Assembly (NCBI GenBank): GCA_965231925.1
Contig: OZ246894.1
Coordinates: 3,534,001 to 3,598,000 of the forward strand
Source: Poriferisodalis sp965231925
Lineage (GTDB): Bacteria > Actinomycetota > Acidimicrobiia > Acidimicrobiales > Poriferisodalaceae
Direction of reading: 5' to 3'
DNA length: 64,000 bases
Position numbers and translations under genes: made by a program. Below are positions 34,653 through 42,971 of the stretch, one piece after another (position 1 is the first letter of the stretch; every line of letters starts with the position of its first letter). Below the pieces are notes generated by a model. It was not told where the DNA came from, ran no database searches, and saw only the letters and a program-made list of their open reading frames with translations.

Positions 34653-35881
34653 CGGGCCGTAGGCGGTTTCGCCGCAAGTGCTTGCATCCCGAAACATCGA
34701 CCGGGCGTCCGTGCCAGAACTACGCCGATTCTTGTCCTTACATTGAGCATCGTCGCTTGGTGACAGGATTGTCGGAAGCTGCATGCGGTAACTGGACAGA
34801 TGCAGCGCAGAAAGCTGCCATGGAGCATTACGTCACCGCGACAGCAGAGAACATGCGCATACCGCAGCATGGCGAATCGCGAAGTCTTCCACGTGGACTG
34901 ATGAACGAACTGAGCGGCCAGATAGCTCAGAACACGAACATCAACACCGCACAGATCGAGAAAGATTATTGGCTCCACGCGGCCCTATTCCGCCTCAGTC
35001 AACGCCGAATCGGGATTGGATGCGGCACTGCTGCACGAAGCCGTCACGAACACCGAGGCATATTCCGCAGGCGTCGATCGCCAGCGCCGCTTCACGATGT
35101 GCTGTTCGCTGGCGGTACAGCTCTCGTCAGCCAATGGGCGTTGTCGGAACGATTCTCAGAGGACATCGACCTCATCATCGTGAGCCGCGACACTTCTCCA
35201 GGTCACAAGAGCACATCTGAGATGAGCAGAGTTGTGGCAGACATCTTTGCCGATGCCGTCACTGAGAGGGCGGTCCATGATTGGGAGCCGAGCAGCAGCA
35301 GCCCGCACCCGATGATGACCCAAGCGTACGCGGCGCGCGGTGGCGATCCCCAATACGCGAAAATTGACATCACTGAATCCGTGAGTGATCTCAGCCCGTG
35401 GGAATGGCGCCCCGTCGTCTCGATGATGGGTCGCTACGCGTCCGAAGAGATGCGTAGCGAGTTCCCTGAGTTGGGAGGGTTCTCGCTGCCTTCGCTCCAT
35501 TTCACAGTCACTATCGGCAACAAGATGCGGGCGAATATAGACAACGTGGATCGAAGCCGAGTCGACAAGCTGCGAGAGCGCGCCCGTGACCTCTTTGATA
35601 TCGCCAGCGCTGCGGCGAACCCTGAAGCTCGCGAAGAGATACTCGCACACATGCGCCAGTGCGCTTTAAGTGCCGAAACTCGCAGCGACGCTGTCGGGCA
35701 GCGAGCCAGAGCAGTAATCCGATTCCCTGATAGCCCTGCATTGCACAGCGGGACGCCGGAGAATGACGCGCTCCGCGACGGCTATCCACATGTCATCAAC
35801 ACCCTCGCATGGCAGCCAGATCGAGCGCCACGTTTCGACGCAGCTGTCGAGACGGCACGCAGCCTTCGTCTCGATTCGTGA
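34649..35881 (+). CDS. AbiEii-type nucleotidyltransferase toxin
   Basis: 410 residues from ATG 34649. NTAQIEKDYWLHAALFRLS and FAGGTALVSQWALSERFSEDIDLII are the AbiEii/AbiGii signature with the GG and D-x-D residues; the family tail includes VTIGNKMRANIDNVDRSR and ARDLFDIASAA. Between these two signatures, about 34985-35100, the chosen frame is unlike a protein while another frame reads ESGLDAALLHEAVTNTEAYS, so two compensating frame changes are likely, by error or decay. The first 90 residues, with four cysteines, are an unusual extension. Confidence 0.72.
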   Translation: MTGRRRFRRKCLHPETSTGRPCQNYADSCPYIEHRRLVTGLSEAACGNWTDAAQKAAMEHYVTATAENMRIPQHGESRSLPRGLMNELSGQIAQNTNINTAQIEKDYWLHAALFRLSQRRIGIGCGTAARSRHEHRGIFRRRRSPAPLHDVLFAGGTALVSQWALSERFSEDIDLIIVSRDTSPGHKSTSEMSRVVADIFADAVTERAVHDWEPSSSSPHPMMTQAYAARGGDPQYAKIDITESVSDLSPWEWRPVVSMMGRYASEEMRSEFPELGGFSLPSLHFTVTIGNKMRANIDNVDRSRVDKLRERARDLFDIASAAANPEAREEILAHMRQCALSAETRSDAVGQRARAVIRFPDSPALHSGTPENDALRDGYPHVINTLAWQPDRAPRFDAAVETARSLRLDS

Positions 35882-36106
35882 GGCATCTGCCGCCGGTTGG
35901 CATCGACGGGCTGCGCCCAATCCGCCGTAGAGGAAGTCCGTCCACGGCAGTGCCGTGATTTGCACGGTGCGTTTGGTTGAGTCGCCTGGCGAGATCCGTG
36001 TAGCGGCGCATTCGGACACGGGCGGCCAGCAGTCGCGGTCGCAGTCCGACCAATCCGCCGACGGTCCGGCAGCGAGCTTAGCCAGCAGCTTCGGTATCGT
36101 GGACCC

Positions 36107-37084
36107 GTGGCTGGTCCGGATCTTGCAGCTGCACGCCGCGCTGCGGATGAGCTGGTCAGCGCCGGTGTGGGCACCGTGCTGCTGTTCGGGTCGCTCGCCC
36201 GAGGCGACACCGCGACCCCCGGCGACATCGACTTGGTCGCGATCTACGACGACTTGGGCGATTACGGCCGACGGGCGGAGTGCCGGGCGGAGCTGCAGCG
36301 ACGGGCGCGGGCGGTGTCAGGCTGTCCGGTCGATGTGATCGTGACCGACGCCCCCGAGTGGGCGACCCGCACCGCCAGCGTGCCGTGCTCGACGGAGGCG
36401 CTCATCGCCAAGGACGCAATCACTCTCGCCGACACCGACCAGCACGACGCAATCGATTGGGACAAGAGCATCGGAATGCCCGCAACCCCCACCGCAGAGC
36501 TGCAGGAACGATTCAACAACCTCGCCGACGCCGTGTTTGACCTGACCGAGAACCTCGCCCCAGGAACCGCAGAAGCCCGAGCTGCCGCCGCAGGCGACCC
36601 GTCCGAGCACGCCGCTACCGAGCTGCGCCGCTTCGCGAAGGCGTGCTCAGCGGCGCACATGGTCTTCGAGTCTTCGGCGAAGATCACGCTCATCCTCACC
36701 ACCGACACCCCGCCGCAGCGCAAGCATCGCATTCCTGAATTGCTGGCCACCCAGCCGCAATGGGTCAGCGACGCGTTCGACGCCGCGGCCCGCAACATCG
36801 ATCTCGTCAAACTCTCCGACTGGCACTACGCCGAGCACTACGCCGGCCGCTGGCCGCGCGACGAATTCGACGACACGTATCTGCGCCGGCACGCCTCGGC
36901 GGCGATCGGCATCGCCACGTTCTGCGCGGATCAGTGTCGGCACCTTGAACTCGACGCCGATCTGATTCGCCGGTTCGATGGACGGCTGGGCAACTGCCGA
37001 GCAGCACTGGCCGGACCGTTGCGCATCGAGCCCGAGGCGCCGGCACGGTCACAGCGGCCGAGGCGGCGCGGCGGCGCACGCTGA
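36107..37084 (+). CDS. MNT-type nucleotidyltransferase with HEPN-like helical C-terminus
   Basis: 325 residues from GTG 36107; no good ribosome site, so possibly leaderless. The nucleotidyltransferase core VLLFGSLARGDTATPGDIDL has the GS-x-ARGD and D-x-D pattern, with DVIVTDAPEW as the third strand. Residues about 130-290 form a helical domain (ERFNNLADAVFDLTENL, ATELRRFAKACSAAHMVFES, RHASAAIGIATFCADQCRHL) of HEPN character. In separate-gene modules MNT AMPylates and silences the HEPN RNase; here both appear fused. No canonical R-x4-6-H pair can be named with confidence. Confidence 0.7.
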   Translation: MAGPDLAAARRAADELVSAGVGTVLLFGSLARGDTATPGDIDLVAIYDDLGDYGRRAECRAELQRRARAVSGCPVDVIVTDAPEWATRTASVPCSTEALIAKDAITLADTDQHDAIDWDKSIGMPATPTAELQERFNNLADAVFDLTENLAPGTAEARAAAAGDPSEHAATELRRFAKACSAAHMVFESSAKITLILTTDTPPQRKHRIPELLATQPQWVSDAFDAAARNIDLVKLSDWHYAEHYAGRWPRDEFDDTYLRRHASAAIGIATFCADQCRHLELDADLIRRFDGRLGNCRAALAGPLRIEPEAPARSQRPRRRGGAR

Positions 37085-37201
37085 ACGAGGCGACACCGCC
37101 GCCTGCGCTGACCGCCGCGACGGCGACGCCCAACTCCATCCTCCACGATTCGGGGAAAGCCCAGTCTCGTCGTTTGCGCTCATCACTCAATGGGCTGGCT
37201 A

Positions 37202-38437
37202 GTGCGGTGTCCGCAAACGTTCGGTGGTCGCGTCCGCGGTTGTGGTGCGGGTGTGTGCTGTGATCGGGGGTATGACTGAACGGTTGCGGGTCCGGCGTTT
37301 GACCCATGAGGAAGGCCAGCGGCTCCAGCGGATCGTGCGCCGCGGGGGCGGCAAATCGGACAAGTCCCATGTGCGCTGGCGGCGTGCGACGGTGATTCAT
37401 GCGTCTGCTGGCGGGAACTCGGTTGCGGTGATCGCTCGGCTGGTGGCGACGTCTCCTGATCGGGTGCGCGAGATGATCCATCGGTTCAACGAGTCGGGGA
37501 TGGCGTCGTTGGACCCCAAGTGGGCGGGTGGCCGTCCCCGCCGGATCACGACTGACGATGAGGCGTTCATCGTCGAGACGGCCGGCGAGCGTCCTGAGAA
37601 GCTGGGGTTGGCGTTCACGCGGTGGAGCGTCCGCAAGCTGGCTGCCTATTTGGGCGACAACCCGACCCGTGTGGTGCGGATCGGCCGTGAGCGGCTGCGC
37701 CAGCTGCTGGCGGCCAACGACGTCACGTTCCAGCGCACCAAGTCGTGGAAGGACACCGACGACCCCGACCGCGAAGCGAAGCTGGACCGCATCGAGGACG
37801 CGCTCGAGAACCATCCCGACCGCACGTTCGCGTTCGACGAGTTCGGGCCGCTGGCCATCCGCCCCACCGCCGGCGCCGGCTGGGCGCCCAGGGGCCGCCC
37901 CCAGCGGCTGCGGGCGAACTACAACAAGCTCCACGGGGTGCGCCAGTTCCACGGCTGCTACTCGGTCGGCGACGACGAGATGTGGGGCGTCGTGCGGGCA
38001 CGCAAGTCCGCAGCCAACACCCTCGCAGCGCTGCGCAGCATCCGAGCGCGCCGCCCCGACGGCGAACCGATCTATGTGATCTTGGACAACCTGTCTGCTC
38101 ACAAGAGCGCCGACATCGTCCGCTGGGCTCAGCGCAACAAAGTCGAGTTGTGCTTCACGCCCACCTACAGCTCATGGGCCAACCCCATCGAAGCCCACTT
38201 CGGGCCGCTGCGCGAGTTCGTGCTCAACAACTCCGACCACCCCAACCACACCGTGCTCACACGCCGGCTGCACGCCTACCTCCGCTGGCGCAACGCCAAC
38301 AAACGCAGCCCACAACTGCTCGCCGCACAACGCCGAGAACGAAAACGGGTCCGAGCCGAAAAAGGCACCCGATGGGGACGGCCCGCCACCCCCAAAGCCG
38401 CATGACCAACCCGCGCAAACGTTAGTGGACACCGCAC
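37202..38437 (+). mobile_element. IS630-family element
   Basis: 1236 bp with about 20-bp terminal inverted repeats (GTGCGGTGTCC-CAAACGTT versus GTGCGGTGTCC-CTAACGTT) and TA at both flanks (37200-37201, 38438-38439), the usual IS630 target. It lies between genes and does not visibly break one. Confidence 0.88.
37272..38405 (+). CDS. IS630-family transposase
   Basis: 377 residues from ATG 37272. N-terminal helix-turn-helix region (GNSVAVIARLVATSPDRVRE) and winged helix (FTRWSVRKLAAYLGD) are followed by a Tc1/mariner-like DDE core: TFAFDEFGPLAIRP (Asp), IYVILDNLSAHKS (Asp), and SSWANPIEAHFGPL (Glu). The gene fills the element and looks intact, so the copy may be active. Confidence 0.9.
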   Translation: MTERLRVRRLTHEEGQRLQRIVRRGGGKSDKSHVRWRRATVIHASAGGNSVAVIARLVATSPDRVREMIHRFNESGMASLDPKWAGGRPRRITTDDEAFIVETAGERPEKLGLAFTRWSVRKLAAYLGDNPTRVVRIGRERLRQLLAANDVTFQRTKSWKDTDDPDREAKLDRIEDALENHPDRTFAFDEFGPLAIRPTAGAGWAPRGRPQRLRANYNKLHGVRQFHGCYSVGDDEMWGVVRARKSAANTLAALRSIRARRPDGEPIYVILDNLSAHKSADIVRWAQRNKVELCFTPTYSSWANPIEAHFGPLREFVLNNSDHPNHTVLTRRLHAYLRWRNANKRSPQLLAAQRRERKRVRAEKGTRWGRPATPKAA

Positions 38438-38586
38438 TAGCTGGCCCTCGTGTTGTTCGTTGACTCGGTGTCTCGGGGCGAGCGATGGTGCGGAAGGTGA
38501 TCGAGACGCGACGATGAGCGCGACGCTGCCTTCACGCTCACCTTCCTAAACTGAAGATCGGCCCTCTGAGCCACAGGCGGTGCGCG

Positions 38587-38912
38587 ATGAGCAGATACTT
38601 GACCGCGATTGTCGAGCGGGAAGGCGACGGCTACGTGGCTCTGTGCCCGCAAGTCGATATCGCGAGCCAAGGGCTTAGGGTCCGCCAGAAGTCAAGTCGC
38701 GTGGTTTGCGCTCGGGAATCATGCGTAACTCTTGGTAATCACACGGATCGTTCGCGCGACTTGACCCGCGGCGGGCCCTTACTGTGGCCGAGGCCCGAGA
38801 CAATCTGGCCGAAGCCTTGGCATTGTTCTTCGAGACCGCGTCCGCGAGCGAGATCGACCAGCGACTGCGCGGCAAGATCTATGTCACCCAGATTGAGGTC
38901 GCCGTTGGCTAG
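38587..38912 (+). pseudogene. hicB: hicB antitoxin split by a MITE-like insert
   Basis: ATG 38587 gives SRYLTAIVEREGDGYVALC and PQVDIASQG, typical HicB. After the insert the frame resumes at 38782 as TVAEARDNLAEALALFFET down to EVAVG and TAG 38912. Removing the 100-bp insert and one CTTA rejoins the two halves without a frame change (GLTVAEA). The remaining start reads through the insert into the hicA frame and could make an aberrant fusion. Confidence 0.85.
38678..38777. mobile_element. 100-bp MITE-like insertion with CTTA duplication
   Basis: Ends are imperfect inverted repeats of about 26 bp sharing GG(T/C)CCGCC and GTCAAGTCGCG. CTTA at 38674-38677 and 38778-38781 is the target duplication. 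It has no coding capacity; no full-length relative with the same ends was seen in the window. Confidence 0.8.
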
Positions 38913-39132
38913 ATTGCGCGTCCTCTCAGGACGAGAGGTCTGTCGCATCCTGTCAGCCCACGGCTTCGTCGAGGTCAGGCGCCGCGGCAGCCATGTTGCG
39001 ATGCAGAAGTCGTCAGCCGACGGCACGGTGACAGTGCCTGTCCCAGAACACCGAGAGCTGCGGACCGGGACTCTGCTGTCGATTGTCCGCCAGTCGGGAG
39101 TGCCTCGCTCCGAATTTGAAGAAGCGCACTAG
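38905..39132 (+). CDS. hicA: HicA toxin
   Basis: 75 residues from TTG 38905, overlapping the hicB stop by eight bases (TTG 38914 is an alternative). LRVLSGREVCRILSAHGFVE and RRRGSHVAMQK give the double-stranded RNA-binding-like fold with the catalytic histidine in GSHV; the GTLLSIVRQSGVPRSEF end is also typical. HicA is an mRNA interferase held by HicB. With hicB interrupted upstream, expression must be lost, tolerated, or countered by another HicB such as the short copy at 25193. Confidence 0.85.
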   Translation: MARLRVLSGREVCRILSAHGFVEVRRRGSHVAMQKSSADGTVTVPVPEHRELRTGTLLSIVRQSGVPRSEFEEAH

Positions 39133-39294
39133 ACCTTCCTGTCCGGGGGTTGAGGTTGCAGGTTCTTTGGTCGGAGGGTCTGGTGATGGACCCTGTGGTT
39201 CGTTCCACAGATCACAGGAGCCTCATCACCGTGCCCACCCCTACGCAGATCATGTTTGATCGGCGGGTCCGTTTGCTGGACCTGGCCGCCGAGC

Positions 39295-39885
39295 TCAGCG
39301 ATACTCGTTGGGCGGACGGGCGGCCCGGCGGGCGGACGGCAGAAGCCCGGTGCGAAACTCACTGGGCTGACGGGCTGACGGGCAAGCGGGCTGACGGGCT
39401 GACGGGCAAGCGGGCTGACGGGCTGACGGGCAAGCGGGCGGATGAGCGGCAGTAACCCGGTGCGATATTCGTTTGGCGGGCGGCGGGCGCCGGTTTGCGG
39501 TGAGTTTCGCGGCGAGGAGGTAGCGCGGGCCTGCGGCATAGACACTCAGATTGCGGCCTTCGAAGATGAGCCGTTCGTCCATTGGGACGTTGACCCTCAC
39601 GACTTTCGCGTCGTCGTTGAGCCAGCGGTCGTCCAGCCCCGCATGTCGTTGGCTGATCTGCTCTGCGGCAGCTCGCACTTCGGCAGTCATGCCTTCGGAC
39701 ATGACATCGACATCGTTGGTGAGGCGCTGCGCGTACATGGTCGACATAGCGGCGCCGCCGCCGATGTAGAGGCGCACTGGTTCTGCAAGGTCTTGCTGCC
39801 CGAGCAGGCCGTCCAACTCATCCAAGTAGCCGAGCATCTCTTCGGCTCCGAAGAGATGCTCCTCATCAGGGTCAGCGGAATCCAT
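39295..39885 (-). CDS. DUF6036-like nucleotidyltransferase, C-terminus replaced by minisatellite
   Basis: 196 residues from ATG 39885. VRLYIGGGAAMSTMYAQRLTND then VDVMSEGMT is a nucleotidyltransferase core (GG, D-x-D), followed by RVNVPMDERLIFEGRNLSVY and ARYLLAAKL of the family. At that point, about residue 125, the frame runs into the conserved box and 24-bp minisatellite and becomes PACPSARQ repeats. Complete members continue with another 50-70 residues, so the gene was cut by the repeat. It overlaps the gene upstream by 14 bp, as in toxin-antitoxin pairs. Confidence 0.65.
   Translation of the reverse strand: MDSADPDEEHLFGAEEMLGYLDELDGLLGQQDLAEPVRLYIGGGAAMSTMYAQRLTNDVDVMSEGMTAEVRAAAEQISQRHAGLDDRWLNDDAKVVRVNVPMDERLIFEGRNLSVYAAGPRYLLAAKLTANRRPPPAKRISHRVTAAHPPACPSARQPACPSARQPACPSARQPSEFRTGLLPSARRAARPPNEYR
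39364..39506. repeat. 24-bp minisatellite plus conserved box, copy d
   Basis: Three perfect copies of a 24-bp unit, GGGCTGACGGGC-TGACGGGCAAGC (39364-39435), lie before the box CCGGTGCGATATTCGTTTGG (within 39451-39506). A partial box (AGAAGCCCGGTGCGAAACTC) also lies before the array at 39341. This copy sits at the broken end of the nucleotidyltransferase gene, not before a coiled-coil gene. Confidence 0.7.
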
Positions 39886-40354
39886 GCACCCGGTGGTCGT
39901 CGAGGTCGACGGGAGCGAACCACACGTTGTGGACAGCACACGCAGCAGGAGCAATCTCACGAATGTGCGAATCCCACTTCGAGTCGGTCATCTTGCGGTC
40001 GATGATGCACACCGCTCGACTGGCGCGATGCGCCCCGACCCACGCCGGGACCGGAACCTCGTCACGTTCACACAGTGCGTGCACCACAGCAGCAATTCGC
40101 GCAAGATCGAACCGGCGGCGAGTCAGCCGATGAAACCAACGATGCGGCCGCGGCTCAACAGAAACCATCGCTGCCCGCTGATCAACGGCCGCTATCGCCC
40201 AGTTCTTGGCGAGCTGGCGCAGGCCAACGATGCGGCCGCGACCGTCGTCAGCGGCCATCAGCCTTGGCAGATCACAGGCGCGAATCAATCCCGCCGAGCA
40301 CGACGCACCCTTTGGCATCTCCGCCTCTGTTCTCGGCAAGGCGATGACAGTCAC
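39872..40354 (-). CDS. Unknown protein paired with the DUF6036-like gene
   Basis: 160 residues from GTG 40354. Contains GLIRACDLPRLMAADDGRGR and AKNWAIAAVDQRAAMVSVEP, then VPAWVGAHRASRAVCIIDRK, a layout often seen for the upstream partner of DUF6036 nucleotidyltransferases. It overlaps that gene by 14 bp. No domain recognised; role as antitoxin is a guess from position. Confidence 0.55.
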   Translation of the reverse strand: MTVIALPRTEAEMPKGASCSAGLIRACDLPRLMAADDGRGRIVGLRQLAKNWAIAAVDQRAAMVSVEPRPHRWFHRLTRRRFDLARIAAVVHALCERDEVPVPAWVGAHRASRAVCIIDRKMTDSKWDSHIREIAPAACAVHNVWFAPVDLDDHRVHGFR

Positions 40355-40524
40355 GTATGCATCGTAACTGGGAGCCGCCTAGGTCATGGTCGCCATCACA
40401 CGATATGCAAGCCTGTAGCCGACCGGGGCACTGGTCTCAGGCCATCTCGCCCCGTTCTCGACGTAGTCCCTGTCGGCAGGGCGTTGACCGATGTTCGTCA
40501 CTTGGTCGGAAGGTGAACAAGTTT

Positions 40525-40569
40525 CACCGTTCGCACCTTTTCGTAAACATGTGCGAACGGTGATATAGT
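40525..40569 (+). promoter_or_regulatory. hipBA operator and promoter
   Basis: CACCGTTCGCAC (40525-40536) and GTGCGAACGGTG (40551-40562) are a perfect 12-bp inverted repeat. TATAGT (40564-40569) is a good -10 box six bases before ATG 40576, so the transcript should begin at or near the start codon (leaderless). HipB is the expected repressor. Confidence 0.75.
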
Positions 40570-40575
40570 GCCATC

Positions 40576-40866
40576 ATGGGCAGCAGCGCAGATCCAGGTC
40601 ACGTCTTGCTGCTGCGCCCGTTCGACCTTGGGCGTGCGATGCGCAGCCATCGTGTCGAGAACGGCTTGACTCAAAAGCAGTTGGCGGCCGCGGTCGGTGT
40701 GTCCACAAAGTGGATATCGGAGACCGAGAACGGGAAGCCGACCGCGGAGGTCGGCAAGATCATGGACGTCTTGGGACATCTGGGCTACGCCCTGGTCGTC
40801 GAGCGCCGCAAGGAACCGACCTTCGACCTCGCTGCCCACATCGGATCCTTCGCCCAGTCGCCATGA
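40576..40866 (+). CDS. hipB: HipB-type antitoxin and repressor
   Basis: 96 residues from ATG 40576. Xre/Cro helix-turn-helix at about residues 22-62 (LGRAMRSHRVENGLTQKQLA, VGVSTKWISETENGKPTAEV), then LGYALVVERRKEP. It binds HipA and the dyad at its own promoter. The stop overlaps the hipA start (ATGA). A second promoter and 5' part of this gene occur at 58750-58902. Confidence 0.88.
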   Translation: MGSSADPGHVLLLRPFDLGRAMRSHRVENGLTQKQLAAAVGVSTKWISETENGKPTAEVGKIMDVLGHLGYALVVERRKEPTFDLAAHIGSFAQSP

Positions 40867-42191
40867 GCAGCACTCTGTGCGTCGTTCTCAATGGCGTCCA
40901 TGCGGCAGACATCGAATTCCGCGGAAGGCGGGTCTCGCTCGGGTACCGGCGCGAGTACGTCGAGCAGTCGTCTGTTCCCCTCTCTGCGAGATTCCCTCTC
41001 GGCAGGCGCGTGGCAAAGGGCGCCGAGGTTCAGAGGTGGCTGCTGAACCTTCTGCCCGATGACGACAATGTGCTGGATTACCTGCGATCAGAGTACGGAG
41101 TCGCCGCTCGTGACCCGCTGAAACTGCTGGAGACCTCCATGGGGACCGACTGCGCCGGCGCCGTGCAATTCAGCCGGCCGGAGCGGCTAGACGAATTGTT
41201 GGCCGCAGAGGGCAGCGCAACCCCTGTCAAGCGTGGCGACATCGCCGAATGGCTTGACGCTTATCCCGTCCTGCCGCCGGCCATAGACCCAAGCGGCACA
41301 GAGTTCCCTGTCACGTTCAGCCTCGCTGGCATGCAGCCGAAGATCGCATTGAGGCTCGCCCAGGACGGAACATGGACGCGCACATGGGGCAGTCTCCCCA
41401 CGACACACATCATCAAAGCAGCGCGCCCGGACTACCCAGATGAGTGCGTGTTCGAGCATTTGTCAATGAACACAGCCAGCCGGCTCGGCATCCCGTCAGC
41501 AAGAACCGAAGCAGCCGACATCGACGGCAAACAAGCGATCATCGTCGAGCGATTCGACCGGTCCAACGACGGCATGAAGCGCATCCACCAAGAGGACTCA
41601 TGCCAAGCTCTCGGCAGGTCGCAATCTGACAAGTACGAGAGCCTCGGAGGGCCAGGGCTGGCCGATCTGCGGCAGATAGCGCAGAGCAGCGGGGCCGTCA
41701 CATTCCACAACGTCGACCGCTTGCGCGACATGCTCATCTACCGCTGGCTCATAGTCGACAGCGACGCTCACGCGAAGAACTACAGCTGGATGTTCGACGA
41801 CGCAGGCAATGTGCATCTCGCGCCGCTCTACGACTCCTGCAGCCGGCTGCCATACCGGCGCGGCATGAAACCGGAGGACATCCCACTCGCGATGAACATG
41901 GGGGCTGACCCCAAGGTCGGGGCATCCGACACACCAGCAGGTCTCAGCGGGCTCGCCGGCAAACTCCGACGGCCAACCTCAGAGATCTGTGAACGCGCAG
42001 CCGAGTTGGCGGCCGCGCTGCCGGCCGCGCTCAAAGAAGCCGCAGAGGCCCTCCCGGCCATCCCGCTCGACTGGGAAGCCGTCGAGGAACACATCGCGGA
42101 GATCGACATTCGAGCAGACAACTGCGAACGGGTCGCAGCGGAGACGCTGGAATCCGTTTCGGGCCATCAAACCGGCTCTTCGCACTCATGA
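40863..42191 (+). CDS. hipA: HipA-type serine/threonine kinase toxin
   Basis: 442 residues from ATG 40863. HipA_N part (VPLSARFPLGRRVAKGAEVQ, WLLNLLPDD) is followed by the kinase core: SLAGMQPKIALRL, THIIKAARPDYPD, IVERFDRSNDGMKRIHQED, the catalytic VDSDAHAKNYSWMF (D-x-H-x-KN) and LAPLYDSCSRLPYR. All catalytic elements are present. HipA kinases inactivate aminoacyl-tRNA synthetases and cause dormancy; the exact substrate is not predictable. Length is normal. Confidence 0.9.
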   Translation: MSSTLCVVLNGVHAADIEFRGRRVSLGYRREYVEQSSVPLSARFPLGRRVAKGAEVQRWLLNLLPDDDNVLDYLRSEYGVAARDPLKLLETSMGTDCAGAVQFSRPERLDELLAAEGSATPVKRGDIAEWLDAYPVLPPAIDPSGTEFPVTFSLAGMQPKIALRLAQDGTWTRTWGSLPTTHIIKAARPDYPDECVFEHLSMNTASRLGIPSARTEAADIDGKQAIIVERFDRSNDGMKRIHQEDSCQALGRSQSDKYESLGGPGLADLRQIAQSSGAVTFHNVDRLRDMLIYRWLIVDSDAHAKNYSWMFDDAGNVHLAPLYDSCSRLPYRRGMKPEDIPLAMNMGADPKVGASDTPAGLSGLAGKLRRPTSEICERAAELAAALPAALKEAAEALPAIPLDWEAVEEHIAEIDIRADNCERVAAETLESVSGHQTGSSHS

Positions 42192-42547
42192 TGGTGGACG
42201 TGTCCGCGGTCATCTTCGCATTCGTTGTGCCGCTGACCTTGATGGCGCTGCTTACGGCCCGATTCGTGCTGTCGGACTGGTTGCATCGACGCGTCCAACG
42301 GTCGCTCCAAGACCGTTGCCGACCACAAGTCGCGACATCACAGCGAACGCAGACGGCAAGATCTCAGCAGAAGCCGCTGCAGTACAGCAACCCTCCGCCT
42401 CCTCCGTCGTGGACCGGCTCGACCGCTCTTGGCATGAGCGTGGGACGGCGGGTCAACGGCACCGATTTGCGCTCAGCAGTTGAACATGCATGGCAGCAGT
42501 TCGCCTATGGAATCCTGCCGCCTCGTACCGGTGGCGAGGATCGCTGA
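42188..42547 (+). CDS. Possible small membrane protein
   Basis: 119 residues from ATG 42188, overlapping the hipA stop. One N-terminal membrane helix (SAVIFAFVVPLTLMALLTAR) and a polar, proline- and glutamine-rich remainder ending VEHAWQQFAYGILPPRTGGE. No family recognised. Overlap with hipA argues for translation, low-complexity content argues against. Confidence 0.35.
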   Translation: MMVDVSAVIFAFVVPLTLMALLTARFVLSDWLHRRVQRSLQDRCRPQVATSQRTQTARSQQKPLQYSNPPPPPSWTGSTALGMSVGRRVNGTDLRSAVEHAWQQFAYGILPPRTGGEDR

Positions 42548-42971
42548 ACGCATTGGTGACACGCCGAAGACCGTTACCCGCCTGATGCCGCAGGTGGCTG
42601 CGCTTCTGTGCTTGAGCCACTGCCCTTCAGCCGCACGTAGCAGCGATCGGGGCTTGCGGTCGGTGCAGGAAGTTCCAGGTCTCGTACTCACAGGCATGGG
42701 CCAGTGTCCTGAGTGGGAGATTCGTCTCGATATTTCCTGCCGCCCATGCGGACTCCGACGAGTGCAAGTGCCGCATCTTCGCGATACGCGAAACGGCGAC
42801 ATCGAACGTAATTCAGCACTGAACTTGTCATTCGGGACACTAGGAGCGTGGTCGGAAAGTCGCATTAAGAGGCCGCGCGGATAGGCGACCATCCACCAGT
42901 CGTCGGGTTGTGCCCGCTGTGATGCGGGCTGCGAATTCAACCGACGACGTGGTGGAGGTGCCTGCTCATCA
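42548..42971. other. Unclear stretch with an IS1182 end at 42838-42861
   Basis: A plus-strand frame to 42884 contains ARIAERIGDTPKTVTRL and RLDISCRPCGLRRVQVPHL but no recognisable family. At 42838 ACTAGGAGCGTGGTCGGAAAGTCG is the left end of the type B IS1182 element, after which similarity stops. Before 42972 a nested dyad (GCCCGC-TGTGAT-GCGGGC inside GTCGTCGGGTTG/CAACCGACGAC) probably belongs to the next element's end. Confidence 0.4.
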
